From NCBI RefSeq assembly GCF_001639065.2, contig NZ_LQXO02000009.1, forward strand, positions 310,001-374,000: DNA of 64,000 nt. The letters are read 5' to 3'. Below are positions 38,400-47,276 of the stretch, piece by piece. The number at the start of each line of letters is the position of its first letter. The first letter of the stretch is position 1. The stretch is from Vibrio barjaei (lineage in GTDB: Bacteria > Pseudomonadota > Gammaproteobacteria > Enterobacterales > Vibrionaceae). The notes below the pieces were generated by a model that saw nothing but the letters and a program-made list of their open reading frames with translations, was not told the DNA's origin and made no database searches. Position numbers and translations under genes: made by a program.

Positions 38400-41300
38400 T
38401 TGACCCATTGCTTTCATTACTCATCAACGAATGTCTTACCGCTACCTCATAAACGCGGCGGAAGCAGGGGGTTTTCATCATACTTGTTTTGCTTTATAGC
38501 AAAACTATTGAGCATGGCTGCGTTGGGGGCTTATTCTGTCACTACATATGCCGTCGAATTACCGCCAATATTCTACCCACTCACTCTGCAAACCGAAGGA
38601 AAGTTTCTTGCTGCGAAACAGCTATTCCCCGGAGAAGAGGGAGGGTTATGGTCTATTGATGTACATGATAAAGTGCGATTTTTCGATGGTTCTCGTTTTG
38701 TTGAGCTCAATGGTGCATCCTTCAATAGTCGTACCGTTACATTTGCAGATGGCCAGTTTTGGTATGCCAGAGATAATCAGCTATTGACTCGCTACCCGCT
38801 TGGCAAAGAGCAAGTTGCCTATCAAGTAGAAATCACTGGTAGCATAAAACGTATTGGTCATAGCGGACCGCGAGTTTGGTTTGCCGACCAAAAACACCTT
38901 TACGTTCAGGATATAAATTCGCAGAACTTTTCTCAAATCGACCTAGCTATCTTTGATCGGTTCTACAGTGGCTCAAACATTGATATACGTGCCGTTTTGA
39001 AAGTTGATGGGACTTGGTTCTTAGGGACAAATGTAGGTGTGTTTAAGTGGCAAGACCAAGCCTTGACCCAACTCAAGACCAGCCATAGAGGCATGGTTAC
39101 CGAATTATTCTATTCGTCCTCAACACGCCAGCTTTTGATAGGATATAGTGCGGGCGTGGAGCAGTTTTCCTTAGTAAACCAAGAGTCACACTACTATTTA
39201 CTGAATCGCGCTCATGTACTGACACTCCAAGAATCTACTCAATACTTCTGGGTTGGAACGGAGCATGGTTTGTTCCTAATTGATAAAGCAACGTATCGCG
39301 CTGAACGTGTAGAACATAACATTAATGACAAGTTCAGTTTATCTGGTGAAAAGATATATGCGTTAGTATCAGACAAAATGGATGGAATGTGGATCGCCAC
39401 TGACAATGGCATGCGCTATTTCTCGGAATATGGTGATCTATTTCGCCGTTTTACGGTGTCGTTAGAAGATGAGCTACAGCGCGTAGAGGCGAAATTGGAA
39501 GTCGTAGCAAACCCATTGGGAGGCTACTGGATCATTACGCCATCTGCACTCTATTCAATAGACCGCAAGGGAATCTCAACACTGGTATTTTGGGGACGTG
39601 TATCATCACTGACCCAACAAGACAAACAATTATGGTTAGTGACTGACAGAGGGCTGTTGCAACTCGACCTTGCCAAATATCGGGTCACGCCTATTCGACA
39701 ATATATTGATAGCATACCAACACACGTTGATCACTTGGCGATAGGATCGGGCAACAGCCTGTGGCTGAGTGATGGATTAAGGTTGATGAGCGTAAATACA
39801 GTGACTAAAAAAGTCACAGACTTTGGTGACGAATGGGTGGTGAGCAAACATTTACCCGCAAAGGTCACTGAAATTGAGGTTGTTAATCCAGAGCTCACCG
39901 TAGTTGGGACGGACCACGGACTTTATCTGATTGAAAATGGCAAAAGTCACTTTATTAAGCAGAGTGAACCCTTCGGCAGTGTTATCGAAATTTCCTCTTC
40001 TGATGAGCAGGTTTGGGTGGCGAGTGGTTATGGAGCTTTTTCGTTATCACTGCCTAGTCGAGCCTTTAGGACCCTTCCTTTATTTCACGACAACATTCGT
40101 CCAGTATGTATTACTCAAGCGGATGAGCGTGTTTGGCTCGTGACATCAGCGGGGATTTCTGCCTATTCGACCTCAGGAGATATCACTAAACATTTTAGTG
40201 CGCCTTATGGGCTAATCAATAATGAGTTTATCAATGGCAGTTGCAGTTACAGTCAAAAAAGTGATGAAGTGATCGTAGGTTCACGCTACGGCATTGTCGA
40301 GTTCAGTTCGAAAGCATTACTTGATGCACAGCTGCCTTTACCGGAAGTCTTAGTGTCGAAGGTATCGATTAATAACCAGCCCATTCACCTTGGTGGTGTA
40401 GCAGGATTAACACCTAAAGTGGAGTTTGGTGATTCAATTGCTTTGCAGTTAGGTTTATGGCCATTTGCCCAAGGGAATAACTTGGTCTATCGGATTGGTG
40501 ATTCCAATTGGCAGCAATTGCAGGGGCAGCAGTTAAATATTGATAAACCAAAGCCCGGGAAGCAACATATCGAAATTGCAATATCGGGCGAGCAAAATAG
40601 CTCTAGGACCAAAGTGTTCGAGTTCTATGTTCTTACACCTTGGTATATGACAGGGTGGTTTTATACCTTTCTCGGTGTGAGCTTTGTTTGTGCTACGGCG
40701 ATGTTTATCTATTGGCGTTCACGCCGAATACAAGCAATGAATACCGTTCTGAAAACACAAGTTGCGTTGAAGACGGAACAGTTACAACATCAAAGTCGTG
40801 TTTTGGTGGGGAACAATCAGCAACTTAGAAAGGCATTTAATATACGTCATCAAGTGCTTCGAGAACTTACGGAGCAGGCGATCAGTCACTCTAAACAGTT
40901 TAAGCTAGAAAATTCCAGTTACTCTCACAAAAGCAATGAAGCGAGTGAAAGCCTAAAAAGTGTGCGTGCTGTGTTTGAAGATAGCAATCAAAAGCCCATG
41001 TTATGCTCGGTTATGCGAATCCTAAAGTTTACGCTGGCTGCATGGCAGAAAGAGTTGGACAGCTATGGAATCAATGTTGAGTTGGTTAATCACGCCAGTC
41101 GCGATATTGTGTTAGTAGACAGTTGTGACTTAGACATTATATTTAACTCAATACTTGCTAACGCAATGAGACGTTTGGTTCGTGGTCAAGTCATACGTAT
41201 TACTCTGGATGACGACCAAGCAAAACTGAGCGTTTGCTTTGAAGATAGTGGTCTACCACTCCCTAATTTTAGCGAAAGCAATGCAACTCAGTTAGATACG

Positions 41301-41858
41301 ATGGCCGTTAATCAGTTGGATTTCAGTCCAAGTAGTCTTCCTTTCCACATACATCACTCTGGTGGTGAGTTGAAACCTGTAGAGCGAAACGGTCGAAATC
41401 GAATTACCATGCGTTGGACTTTGTCAGGTGAGCAGTCAACGACGGGATCGGCAGAGGTGAAGACTCGCTCTATACTGAATCCAGAGACAGAAATCTCATC
41501 AGTTGAAGTAAAAACTGACAAGTATGAAAGCTGGAAACGCCAAGTGACTCAATTGGTATCAGTACACTTTAATGATCCTGAGTTTAGTACCGCTATGGCG
41601 TCTAAATCTTTGTTTATCTCCGAGCGCAGTTTTCAGCGTCGCTTTAAATCACTTTTTGGTGCGACATTTACTGACTATCTGACGGATGTGAGAATGGAAA
41701 AAGCGTGTGAGATGCTATTACACGGAGAAAAAGTGGCTGACGTGGCGTTTGCTTGTGGTTTCAACGACCCGTCATATTTCTCGCAACGCTTCAAACTCTA
41801 TTTCGGTTTACCGCCCTCGAAATTTGCTGCCATGGATATAGAAGAAACGAGCGATTAG
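38400..41858 (+). CDS. One-piece membrane sensor/AraC-type regulator with periplasmic propeller
   Basis: A 1152-residue predicted transmembrane transcription factor. The N-terminal hydrophobic stretch (about 31-52) is a signal or anchor. Residues about 55-660 hold repeated propeller blades of the two-component-regulator type (FWVGTEHGLFLI, GMWIATDNGMRYFSE, LWLVTDRGLLQLDL, TVVGTDHGLYLIE). About 660-745 is Y_Y_Y-like, and a single membrane helix lies at about 750-773 before RSRR. A coiled region follows, then a degenerate HATPase-like part (SILANA as N-box remnant, EDSGLPLP as G1 remnant, no G2). The C-terminal AraC HTH spans about 1050-1148 (RSFQRRFKSLFG, VADVAFACGFNDPSYFSQRF). I see no HisKA phospho-His motif and no receiver. 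The TTG start is uncertain; internal starts before the hydrophobic stretch are possible. Its 3' end overlaps pxpC by 4 bases tail to tail. Confidence 0.85.
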   Translation: MTHCFHYSSTNVLPLPHKRGGSRGFSSYLFCFIAKLLSMAALGAYSVTTYAVELPPIFYPLTLQTEGKFLAAKQLFPGEEGGLWSIDVHDKVRFFDGSRFVELNGASFNSRTVTFADGQFWYARDNQLLTRYPLGKEQVAYQVEITGSIKRIGHSGPRVWFADQKHLYVQDINSQNFSQIDLAIFDRFYSGSNIDIRAVLKVDGTWFLGTNVGVFKWQDQALTQLKTSHRGMVTELFYSSSTRQLLIGYSAGVEQFSLVNQESHYYLLNRAHVLTLQESTQYFWVGTEHGLFLIDKATYRAERVEHNINDKFSLSGEKIYALVSDKMDGMWIATDNGMRYFSEYGDLFRRFTVSLEDELQRVEAKLEVVANPLGGYWIITPSALYSIDRKGISTLVFWGRVSSLTQQDKQLWLVTDRGLLQLDLAKYRVTPIRQYIDSIPTHVDHLAIGSGNSLWLSDGLRLMSVNTVTKKVTDFGDEWVVSKHLPAKVTEIEVVNPELTVVGTDHGLYLIENGKSHFIKQSEPFGSVIEISSSDEQVWVASGYGAFSLSLPSRAFRTLPLFHDNIRPVCITQADERVWLVTSAGISAYSTSGDITKHFSAPYGLINNEFINGSCSYSQKSDEVIVGSRYGIVEFSSKALLDAQLPLPEVLVSKVSINNQPIHLGGVAGLTPKVEFGDSIALQLGLWPFAQGNNLVYRIGDSNWQQLQGQQLNIDKPKPGKQHIEIAISGEQNSSRTKVFEFYVLTPWYMTGWFYTFLGVSFVCATAMFIYWRSRRIQAMNTVLKTQVALKTEQLQHQSRVLVGNNQQLRKAFNIRHQVLRELTEQAISHSKQFKLENSSYSHKSNEASESLKSVRAVFEDSNQKPMLCSVMRILKFTLAAWQKELDSYGINVELVNHASRDIVLVDSCDLDIIFNSILANAMRRLVRGQVIRITLDDDQAKLSVCFEDSGLPLPNFSESNATQLDTMAVNQLDFSPSSLPFHIHHSGGELKPVERNGRNRITMRWTLSGEQSTTGSAEVKTRSILNPETEISSVEVKTDKYESWKRQVTQLVSVHFNDPEFSTAMASKSLFISERSFQRRFKSLFGATFTDYLTDVRMEKACEMLLHGEKVADVAFACGFNDPSYFSQRFKLYFGLPPSKFAAMDIEETSD

Positions 41859-42796
41859 AGTTTAAAGTACTGATAAAAGGCGCGTTGTTTGTGGCGTTCG
41901 ACTTCAAGGTTAGTTAGGTGAAACTCAATGTGGTCGCCAGGCCTTAACTGGGCAAGTCTCGCCAAGTCTCTGAAAGCGACGGTGCCAAGTTTTTTGTAGC
42001 CACCTAACGTTTGTCTATCTTGCAGTAGTATAATTGGCATCCCGTCCGGCGGGAGTTGAACAGCTCCGCAAACAATACCTTCTGAGATCATCGAACCAAC
42101 AGCAGGTAAAGACGTACGGGTTGATCCGTTTTCGTTTTCGAGCCTGATACCCATACGATTGCTATTGGCTGAAATTCGATATTGCGATGTCAGTATTTCA
42201 TTGATCGTCTGCGATGGCAGTTGATGGTGTTGAAAAGTGGGGATGAGCCTGAGTCGATAATTGGACGTATAACGTGGAATTACCGAATTTGGCATCTTGA
42301 CTGGTGTGGTGTGGGCTCTATCCGCTATGTTTAATATATCCCCAATAGCGAGTGGTTTTCCTTCTCCTAGTCCTCCTACTTGGTTTCTTTCAACTGTTGC
42401 GACACTGTGTAGAAAAGGCGGAATTTGGAACTCTCCTTGGACCGATAAATACGTTCTTAGCCCTTGTCTAGGCGTGGATAAGTGTAATTCTTCGCCATCA
42501 CGTAAACGAAAGGGTTGCCACTGAGGCAAGGCAATACTGCGAGTAGCGTTGATTGCGCGACAATCAGCTCCGGTAAGAACAGCATCGATATTGCCAATAG
42601 CACGCAGCTTTATTCGCCCAAGCAGTATTTCGATGCTGGCGTTGGTCGACGGGTTACCTAACAGCTTCTGGCCCCAGCAGTGGGCGTGCAGATCACTAAC
42701 TCCACCAGGACTTAGCCCAAATTGCGCGCAATGGTGGCGTCCAAGATCTTGAATAGTTGCGTGATGTCCTTGATTGAGCACTACCAATTTTGGCAT
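41855..42796 (-). CDS. pxpC: 5-oxoprolinase subunit C (KipA/YbgK family)
   Basis: A 313-residue protein of the biotin-dependent carboxyltransferase-like PxpC family: VVLNQGHHATIQDLGRHHCA, GLSPGGVSDLHAHCWGQKLLG, and the late segment PPDGMPIILLQDRQTLGGYKKLG. With PxpA and PxpB it hydrolyses 5-oxoproline to glutamate using ATP. Its start overlaps pxpB by 16 bases and its stop overlaps the regulator's stop. Confidence 0.92.
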   Translation of the reverse strand: MPKLVVLNQGHHATIQDLGRHHCAQFGLSPGGVSDLHAHCWGQKLLGNPSTNASIEILLGRIKLRAIGNIDAVLTGADCRAINATRSIALPQWQPFRLRDGEELHLSTPRQGLRTYLSVQGEFQIPPFLHSVATVERNQVGGLGEGKPLAIGDILNIADRAHTTPVKMPNSVIPRYTSNYRLRLIPTFQHHQLPSQTINEILTSQYRISANSNRMGIRLENENGSTRTSLPAVGSMISEGIVCGAVQLPPDGMPIILLQDRQTLGGYKKLGTVAFRDLARLAQLRPGDHIEFHLTNLEVERHKQRAFYQYFKL

Positions 42797-43479
42797 ATCT
42801 TGCCTCCAAGGCGAACGAACTCTTGCTTGTCTATTGCTTCGAATCGAACGTTATTTCCAACCTTCAACTTACTGTCTTGTGGCTGCTGAGGGTTATAAAG
42901 TTCAATAGGACAATTACCGATGATTTGCCATCCGCCAGGCGTATCTTGAGGATAAACCGCCGTTTGATTATTAGCGATACCGATACTTCCTTTTGGAACA
43001 AAGTGTCGCGGTGTGACCAGTCTGGGAACTTGGATGGTTTCTGACACCTGAGCTAGAAAAGCAAACCCTGGAGCGAAGCCGATAGCGCAAACGGTATAAA
43101 GTGTCTGGCTGTGTATTTCAATAATACGCTCAATTGCAAGAGATAAGTCACGAGACATGCTGTCTAATTCTGGGCCTACCTCTGGCGCGTAGTAGGCGGG
43201 TAAAACCGTAATTGACGACGTTGTAGATAGATTTGTTTCGATTAACTTGATGTTTGTGATGAACTGGTGAAGTTGCTGCTCATTCACTCTTAAAGGATGA
43301 TATTCCACCAATAGGCTGGTGTAGGAAGGGGTGAGATTGAGTATACCTTCCCCAAATTGTTGCTCTATCCGGTCGCTGAACTGACGAATCGCATTTGGTA
43401 AAGAGAGTTCAATTTCATCGCCAAAGTACACCATAAGTGCCGACTCAGATACCGCAATGATGCGTAAGTTGGTATTCAT
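42781..43479 (-). CDS. pxpB: 5-oxoprolinase subunit B (KipI/YbgJ family)
   Basis: A 232-residue allophanate-hydrolase-subunit-1-like protein. Early SESALMVYFG, LTPSYTSLLVEYHPL, the conserved AIGFAPGFAFLA, and PKGSIGIANNQTAVYPQDTP then GGWQIIGNCP are the family landmarks. It partners PxpC. ATGA overlap with the pxpA stop indicates coupled translation. Confidence 0.93.
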   Translation of the reverse strand: MNTNLRIIAVSESALMVYFGDEIELSLPNAIRQFSDRIEQQFGEGILNLTPSYTSLLVEYHPLRVNEQQLHQFITNIKLIETNLSTTSSITVLPAYYAPEVGPELDSMSRDLSLAIERIIEIHSQTLYTVCAIGFAPGFAFLAQVSETIQVPRLVTPRHFVPKGSIGIANNQTAVYPQDTPGGWQIIGNCPIELYNPQQPQDSKLKVGNNVRFEAIDKQEFVRLGGKICQNW

Positions 43480-44216
43480 GATAAGGCCTGAGCGTCAATA
43501 AGTGAGCGGATTGCTTTGGCGACTCGAATTGACGCCTCATTGTCTCCATGCACACAGAGTGTCTCGGCATCTAACTTCAACGTTTTATTGTCAATGGTTT
43601 GTACAGAATGTTGTGAGACTAAGGATGAGGCTTGCCCAAGAATATCGGTTTCAGAGTGAAGCACTGCGCCTTCTAGATTTCGCGGCGCCAATAAACCAGA
43701 GGTTTGGTAGCGTCTATCAACAAACGCTTCGAATATTAATGATGCTCCACATTGACTCGCCATTTTGGAGTGGGTCATGGCACGATTTGTTGCCAGTAGC
43801 ATAAGAGGCAAATTCATAGAGGCCGACACCATTAGCATACACCTCAAAATATCATCGGACTGCATCATATCGTTATATAACGCGCCGTGTGGCTTAAAAT
43901 AACTTACATGACTGCCTTGGTATTCTGTCAGTGCTTTAAGAGCGCCAATCTGATAAAGCACGGAGTGAATGAGGGCGTTTTGTGTCATTGGTATTGAGCG
44001 CCGCCCAAACCCCTCTTTATCGGCATACCCAGGATGGGCACCAATTGTAACCTGATGTGTGACACAGAGTTCGATAGTCTTAATCATGTTGTCAGGATCA
44101 GAGGCATGAAAGCCACAGGCAATGTTAGCCATATCAAGAAGTGGGATTAAGGAGGCATCTTGTCCCATTTTCCAAGGGCCGAAACTTTCACCAACATCTC
44201 CGTTAAGTTTAAACAT
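43476..44216 (-). CDS. pxpA: 5-oxoprolinase subunit A (LamB/YcsF family)
   Basis: A 246-residue TIM-barrel-like protein starting MFKLNGDVGESFGPWKMG, then ANIACGFHASDP, TIGAHPGYADKEGFGRR and FKPHGALYN, all hallmarks of LamB/YcsF. It cleaves the activated oxoproline ring within PxpABC. The start at 44216 matches family length; an ATG five codons upstream (44231) is a fair alternative. The still longer in-frame extension runs into the structured leader and is rejected. First gene of pxpABC. Confidence 0.92.
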   Translation of the reverse strand: MFKLNGDVGESFGPWKMGQDASLIPLLDMANIACGFHASDPDNMIKTIELCVTHQVTIGAHPGYADKEGFGRRSIPMTQNALIHSVLYQIGALKALTEYQGSHVSYFKPHGALYNDMMQSDDILRCMLMVSASMNLPLMLLATNRAMTHSKMASQCGASLIFEAFVDRRYQTSGLLAPRNLEGAVLHSETDILGQASSLVSQHSVQTIDNKTLKLDAETLCVHGDNEASIRVAKAIRSLIDAQALS

Positions 44217-44321
44217 AGTGTCCAATTCCATTTGACCATCTATTACTGAGTATGGGGAATAGGTTAATTGTTTACAAATCAGAAAAGTAGACGTGAGAAG
44301 GAAGTTTGAGAGACGAGTAAG

Positions 44322-44490
44322 AAAAAAAATTCGCGGCATAGCCGGGGGACCATACCGCGGGTGCCAATGACACCTTCGCTTGCTGCCGGAGTGATGCGGT
44401 TAACCACATCACCTCTGGAATTTCGATTAACAGGAGCAGGTTTGCTCTGTTGGGATTTACTATAAGCAGTTCCACTTATTTTCCTTATAA
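44322..44490 (-). ncRNA. Candidate structured leader RNA/attenuator of pxpABC, or independent sRNA
   Basis: On the minus strand four hairpins follow one another. H1: AACAG-AGCA/TGCT-CTGTT with one bulge (44429-44451). H2: 9-bp stem GTGATGTGG-TTAA-CCGCATCAC, one G-U pair (44391-44412). H3: GGTG/CACC (44360-44374). H4: 10-bp terminator stem (44332-44341 with 44350-44359, two G-U pairs) followed directly by AA and eight T residues (44322-44329). The terminator ends about 105 bases before pxpA. A GTG-initiated frame (44475) with AAGGA 6 bases upstream crosses the hairpins and starts VELLIVNPNRANLLLLIE, so a leader peptide is possible. It matches no riboswitch I know. The exact 5' end is unknown. 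Confidence 0.55.
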
Positions 44491-44675
44491 AAAAAACGGC
44501 AACTTATTATGAGTATTACGCCATTGTTTTTTGTTTTTGTTAATATATTGATATTAAAGGGTTTTATTTTTATTTATCTTTTTTGCTAGTCATCTTTTCG
44601 TCATGAAGGTTGGGTTTGTTTTCCGAAATTGACGTAATTGACGGAAACATTTTGACAAATATTGCAGTTGCGTTG

Positions 44676-44696
44676 GCGCTAAAATTGATTTAGCGC
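44676..44696. promoter_or_regulatory. 21-bp dyad with FNR-like element upstream of feoA
   Basis: GCGCTAAA-ATTGA-TTTAGCGC is a perfect inverted repeat. An FNR-like TTGAT-N4-CGCAA (8 of 10 consensus bases) overlaps it at 44685-44698. It lies 82 bp upstream of feoA. Which factor uses it is not determinable here; FNR activation of feo is known in enterics. Confidence 0.5.
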
Positions 44697-44736
44697 AATG
44701 CGAAACCTTAGTTTTTAAATATAAAATTATTGTTAA

Positions 44737-44751
44737 TGTTAATATTTCTCA
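44737..44751. promoter_or_regulatory. Fur box candidate upstream of feoA
   Basis: TGTTAATATTTCTCA; its complement TGAGAAATATTAACA fits the 7-1-7 Fur model TGATAAT-N-ATTATCA at 11 of 14 positions. It ends 27 bases before the feoA ATG, in a good position for iron repression. Confidence 0.55.
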
Positions 44752-44778
44752 TTACCAATCATAGTTTGGGTGGATTTA

Positions 44779-45006
44779 ATGAAACTTGCTGATTTGAATA
44801 TCGGAAGCAGTGGAAAAATCACTGCACTGACAGGACTGTCGAATGATGTCCGTAAAAAACTGATGGTAATGGGATTATTACCTAATACCGAAGTTAAAGT
44901 TATTCGTCGAGCTCCAATGGGTGACCCTCTGCAAATTGAGGTTCGTGGCGTCTCTTTGGCTGTTCGCAATAACATAGCGCAAGCTATAGAAGTGGAGTCA
45001 GTGTAA
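44779..45006 (+). CDS. feoA: Ferrous iron transport protein A
   Basis: A 75-residue SH3-like protein (MKLADLNIGSSGKITAL, LPNTEVKVIRRAPMGDPLQI, VRGVSLAVRNNIAQAI) that associates with FeoB. The ATG at 44779 is preferred to the GTG three codons upstream because GGTGG precedes it at useful distance. It overlaps feoB by one base (TAATG). Confidence 0.94.
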   Translation: MKLADLNIGSSGKITALTGLSNDVRKKLMVMGLLPNTEVKVIRRAPMGDPLQIEVRGVSLAVRNNIAQAIEVESV

Positions 45007-47276
45007 TGAACTACACCATTCTGACAGTCGGTAACCCGAACAGCGGTAAAACGACCTTATTCAATGGTCTTACAGGTGCTAAGCAACAAGTTGGTAACTG
45101 GGCTGGTGTCACGGTAGAAAAGAAAACTGGTCAATATCATCACGCGGGTGATGACTTTCAACTTACAGATTTGCCGGGGATCTACGCGTTAGATAGTGGC
45201 AATGATGGTAACAGTATTGATGAATCGATAGCTTCTCGCGCTGTCCTGACTCATCCTGCTGATCTTATCATTAACGTTGTTGATGCCACCAGTTTAGAGC
45301 GCAGCTTGTATATGACGCTCCAGCTACGTGAGCTGGGTCGCCCTATGGTAGTTGTACTTAACAAGATGGATGCGTTAAAGCGTGAACGAGTAAAATTGGA
45401 TATTGCCGGGCTTGAGAAAGCGCTTGGCTGTCCGGTGATGACGCTATCTGCGACGGATAAAGACCAAGTCAGAAATCTAAAAGAACGGCTACACAAAACA
45501 GTAGTTCAAGGTCTTACCCTTGATGCTCTTGCCATTAATTACGGCGCAGAAATGGAGCAGGCTATTGCGAAAGTGGAACCTGTTTTTGCCGGAGAAACGG
45601 TTAATTCGCGAGCACTAGCGATTCGTGCATTAGAAAAAGATGTGATGGTGTTGAACTCATTGACATCAGAACAGCGTGACGACATCGAACTGGCTGGCAA
45701 GCAAACTCAACTTGATATCGATCTACAGGTTGCTGATACCAAATACACGTTCCTGCACGAACAATGTAAGAAACTTCGCCGTAGTGAAGGTAAGCTAAGT
45801 CGCAGCTTCACTGAAAAAGTAGACGCACTTATTCTGAACAAGTGGGTGGGTGTGCCATTCTTCTTTGTGGTGATGTACCTAATGTTTATGTTCTCCATTA
45901 ACATTGGTAGCGCATTTATCGACTTCTTTGACATTGGTGTCGGTGCGTTGCTGGTTGATGGTGGACACTATCTACTGGATGGACATTTACCTGTTTGGCT
46001 TGTAACGCTTATTGCTGACGGTGTCGGTGGCGGTATTCAAACGGTAGCTACCTTTATCCCAGTGATTGCAGCTCTGTACCTTTTCCTTGCTGTTCTTGAG
46101 AGCTCTGGTTACATGTCTCGTGCCGCGTTCGTGCTAGATAAAGTTATGCAAAAAATCGGTCTGCCGGGCAAAGCATTCGTACCTCTGGTTTTAGGTTTTG
46201 GCTGTAACGTACCTTCCATTATGGCAACTCGTACCCTAGACCAAGAGCGTGAGCGCAAACTCGCCGCATCCATGGCACCATTTATGTCGTGTGGTGCTCG
46301 CCTTCCTGTGTATGCCTTGTTCGCCGCGGCTTTCTTCCCAGAAAGCGGTCAAAATGTGGTATTCGCTTTGTACATCCTTGGTATTGTAGCGGCAGTATTT
46401 ACAGGTTTAATACTTAAGCACACCATCTACCCAGGTTCGAGTGATAGCTTAGTTATGGAAATGCCAGACTATGAGCTGCCAACCTTCCAAAACGTCATGA
46501 TCAAAACATGGCAGAAACTGAAGCGCTTTGTATTAGGTGCAGGTAAAACTATCGTAGTAGTTGTGACTATTTTGAGCTTCCTAAATTCTGTTGGTACAGA
46601 CGGCTCATTCGGTAATGAAGATAGCGAAAACTCAGTACTGTCGAAAGCGGCTCAAGTGGTTACTCCGGTCTTTTCACCTATGGGTGTACAGCAAGATAAC
46701 TGGCCAGCGACGGTGGGTATTATCACTGGTATTTTTGCGAAGGAAGCGGTCGTGGGTACACTCAATAGCCTTTACACTTCGAGTGAAGGTGAAGAGAGTG
46801 AATATGATTTGATGGGTAGCCTACAAGAAGCGGTTGAATCTATTCCGGCGAATCTATCTGGCCTTAGCTACTCTGATCCTCTAGGTGTTGATGTTGGTGA
46901 TCTTACTGATTCCTCTGCCGTAGCTGAAGAGCAGGCCGTAGATACATCAATCTTTGGTAACCTAAAAGGCTACTTTGTCACTGGCAATGCAGCGTTTGCT
47001 TACTTGATATTTATCTTGCTTTACACGCCATGCGTTGCAGCAATGGGTGCTTACGTTAAAGAGTTTGGTCAAAAATACGCACGCTTTATCGCGGTATGGA
47101 CAATGGGTCTAGCCTACGGAAGTGCAACGCTGTATTACCAGGTTACTCATTTCACGGCTCATCCTATGACTAGTGCTGCTTGGATCGCTGCCATTCTGTT
47201 AGTGTGTGTACTGGTGTTCAAGCTACTGCAAAGCGAAGGCCGAAAACAGAGTGCACTAGAGGCGCAAACTGCATGA
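45006..47276 (+). CDS. feoB: Ferrous iron transporter FeoB
   Basis: A 756-residue Fe(II) transporter. An N-terminal GTPase domain has G1 GNPNSGKTTLFN, G3 DLPG and G4 NKMD, followed by a helical regulatory domain and a polytopic membrane part with two Gate motifs (FVPLVLGFGCNVPSIMATR and the IFAKEAVVGTLNSLY region). It works in the anaerobic or microaerobic uptake of ferrous iron. ATGA overlap with feoC downstream. Confidence 0.98.
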   Translation: MNYTILTVGNPNSGKTTLFNGLTGAKQQVGNWAGVTVEKKTGQYHHAGDDFQLTDLPGIYALDSGNDGNSIDESIASRAVLTHPADLIINVVDATSLERSLYMTLQLRELGRPMVVVLNKMDALKRERVKLDIAGLEKALGCPVMTLSATDKDQVRNLKERLHKTVVQGLTLDALAINYGAEMEQAIAKVEPVFAGETVNSRALAIRALEKDVMVLNSLTSEQRDDIELAGKQTQLDIDLQVADTKYTFLHEQCKKLRRSEGKLSRSFTEKVDALILNKWVGVPFFFVVMYLMFMFSINIGSAFIDFFDIGVGALLVDGGHYLLDGHLPVWLVTLIADGVGGGIQTVATFIPVIAALYLFLAVLESSGYMSRAAFVLDKVMQKIGLPGKAFVPLVLGFGCNVPSIMATRTLDQERERKLAASMAPFMSCGARLPVYALFAAAFFPESGQNVVFALYILGIVAAVFTGLILKHTIYPGSSDSLVMEMPDYELPTFQNVMIKTWQKLKRFVLGAGKTIVVVVTILSFLNSVGTDGSFGNEDSENSVLSKAAQVVTPVFSPMGVQQDNWPATVGIITGIFAKEAVVGTLNSLYTSSEGEESEYDLMGSLQEAVESIPANLSGLSYSDPLGVDVGDLTDSSAVAEEQAVDTSIFGNLKGYFVTGNAAFAYLIFILLYTPCVAAMGAYVKEFGQKYARFIAVWTMGLAYGSATLYYQVTHFTAHPMTSAAWIAAILLVCVLVFKLLQSEGRKQSALEAQTA

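Noticed and set aside
44217..44339. Longer N-terminus for PxpA
   Set aside because: The extension has no family similarity and lies over leader sequence; family proteins start at MFKLN or MxKIDLN-type sequences.
44272..44475. 67-codon minus-strand frame as a normal protein gene
   Set aside because: It runs through a strong hairpin-plus-T terminator and has no recognisable fold. Kept only as a possible leader peptide within the RNA candidate.
44322..44490. Known riboswitch classes (c-di-GMP-I, glycine, lysine, FMN, TPP, cobalamin)
   Set aside because: Only isolated strings match (for example GCAAACC); core motifs of each class are absent.
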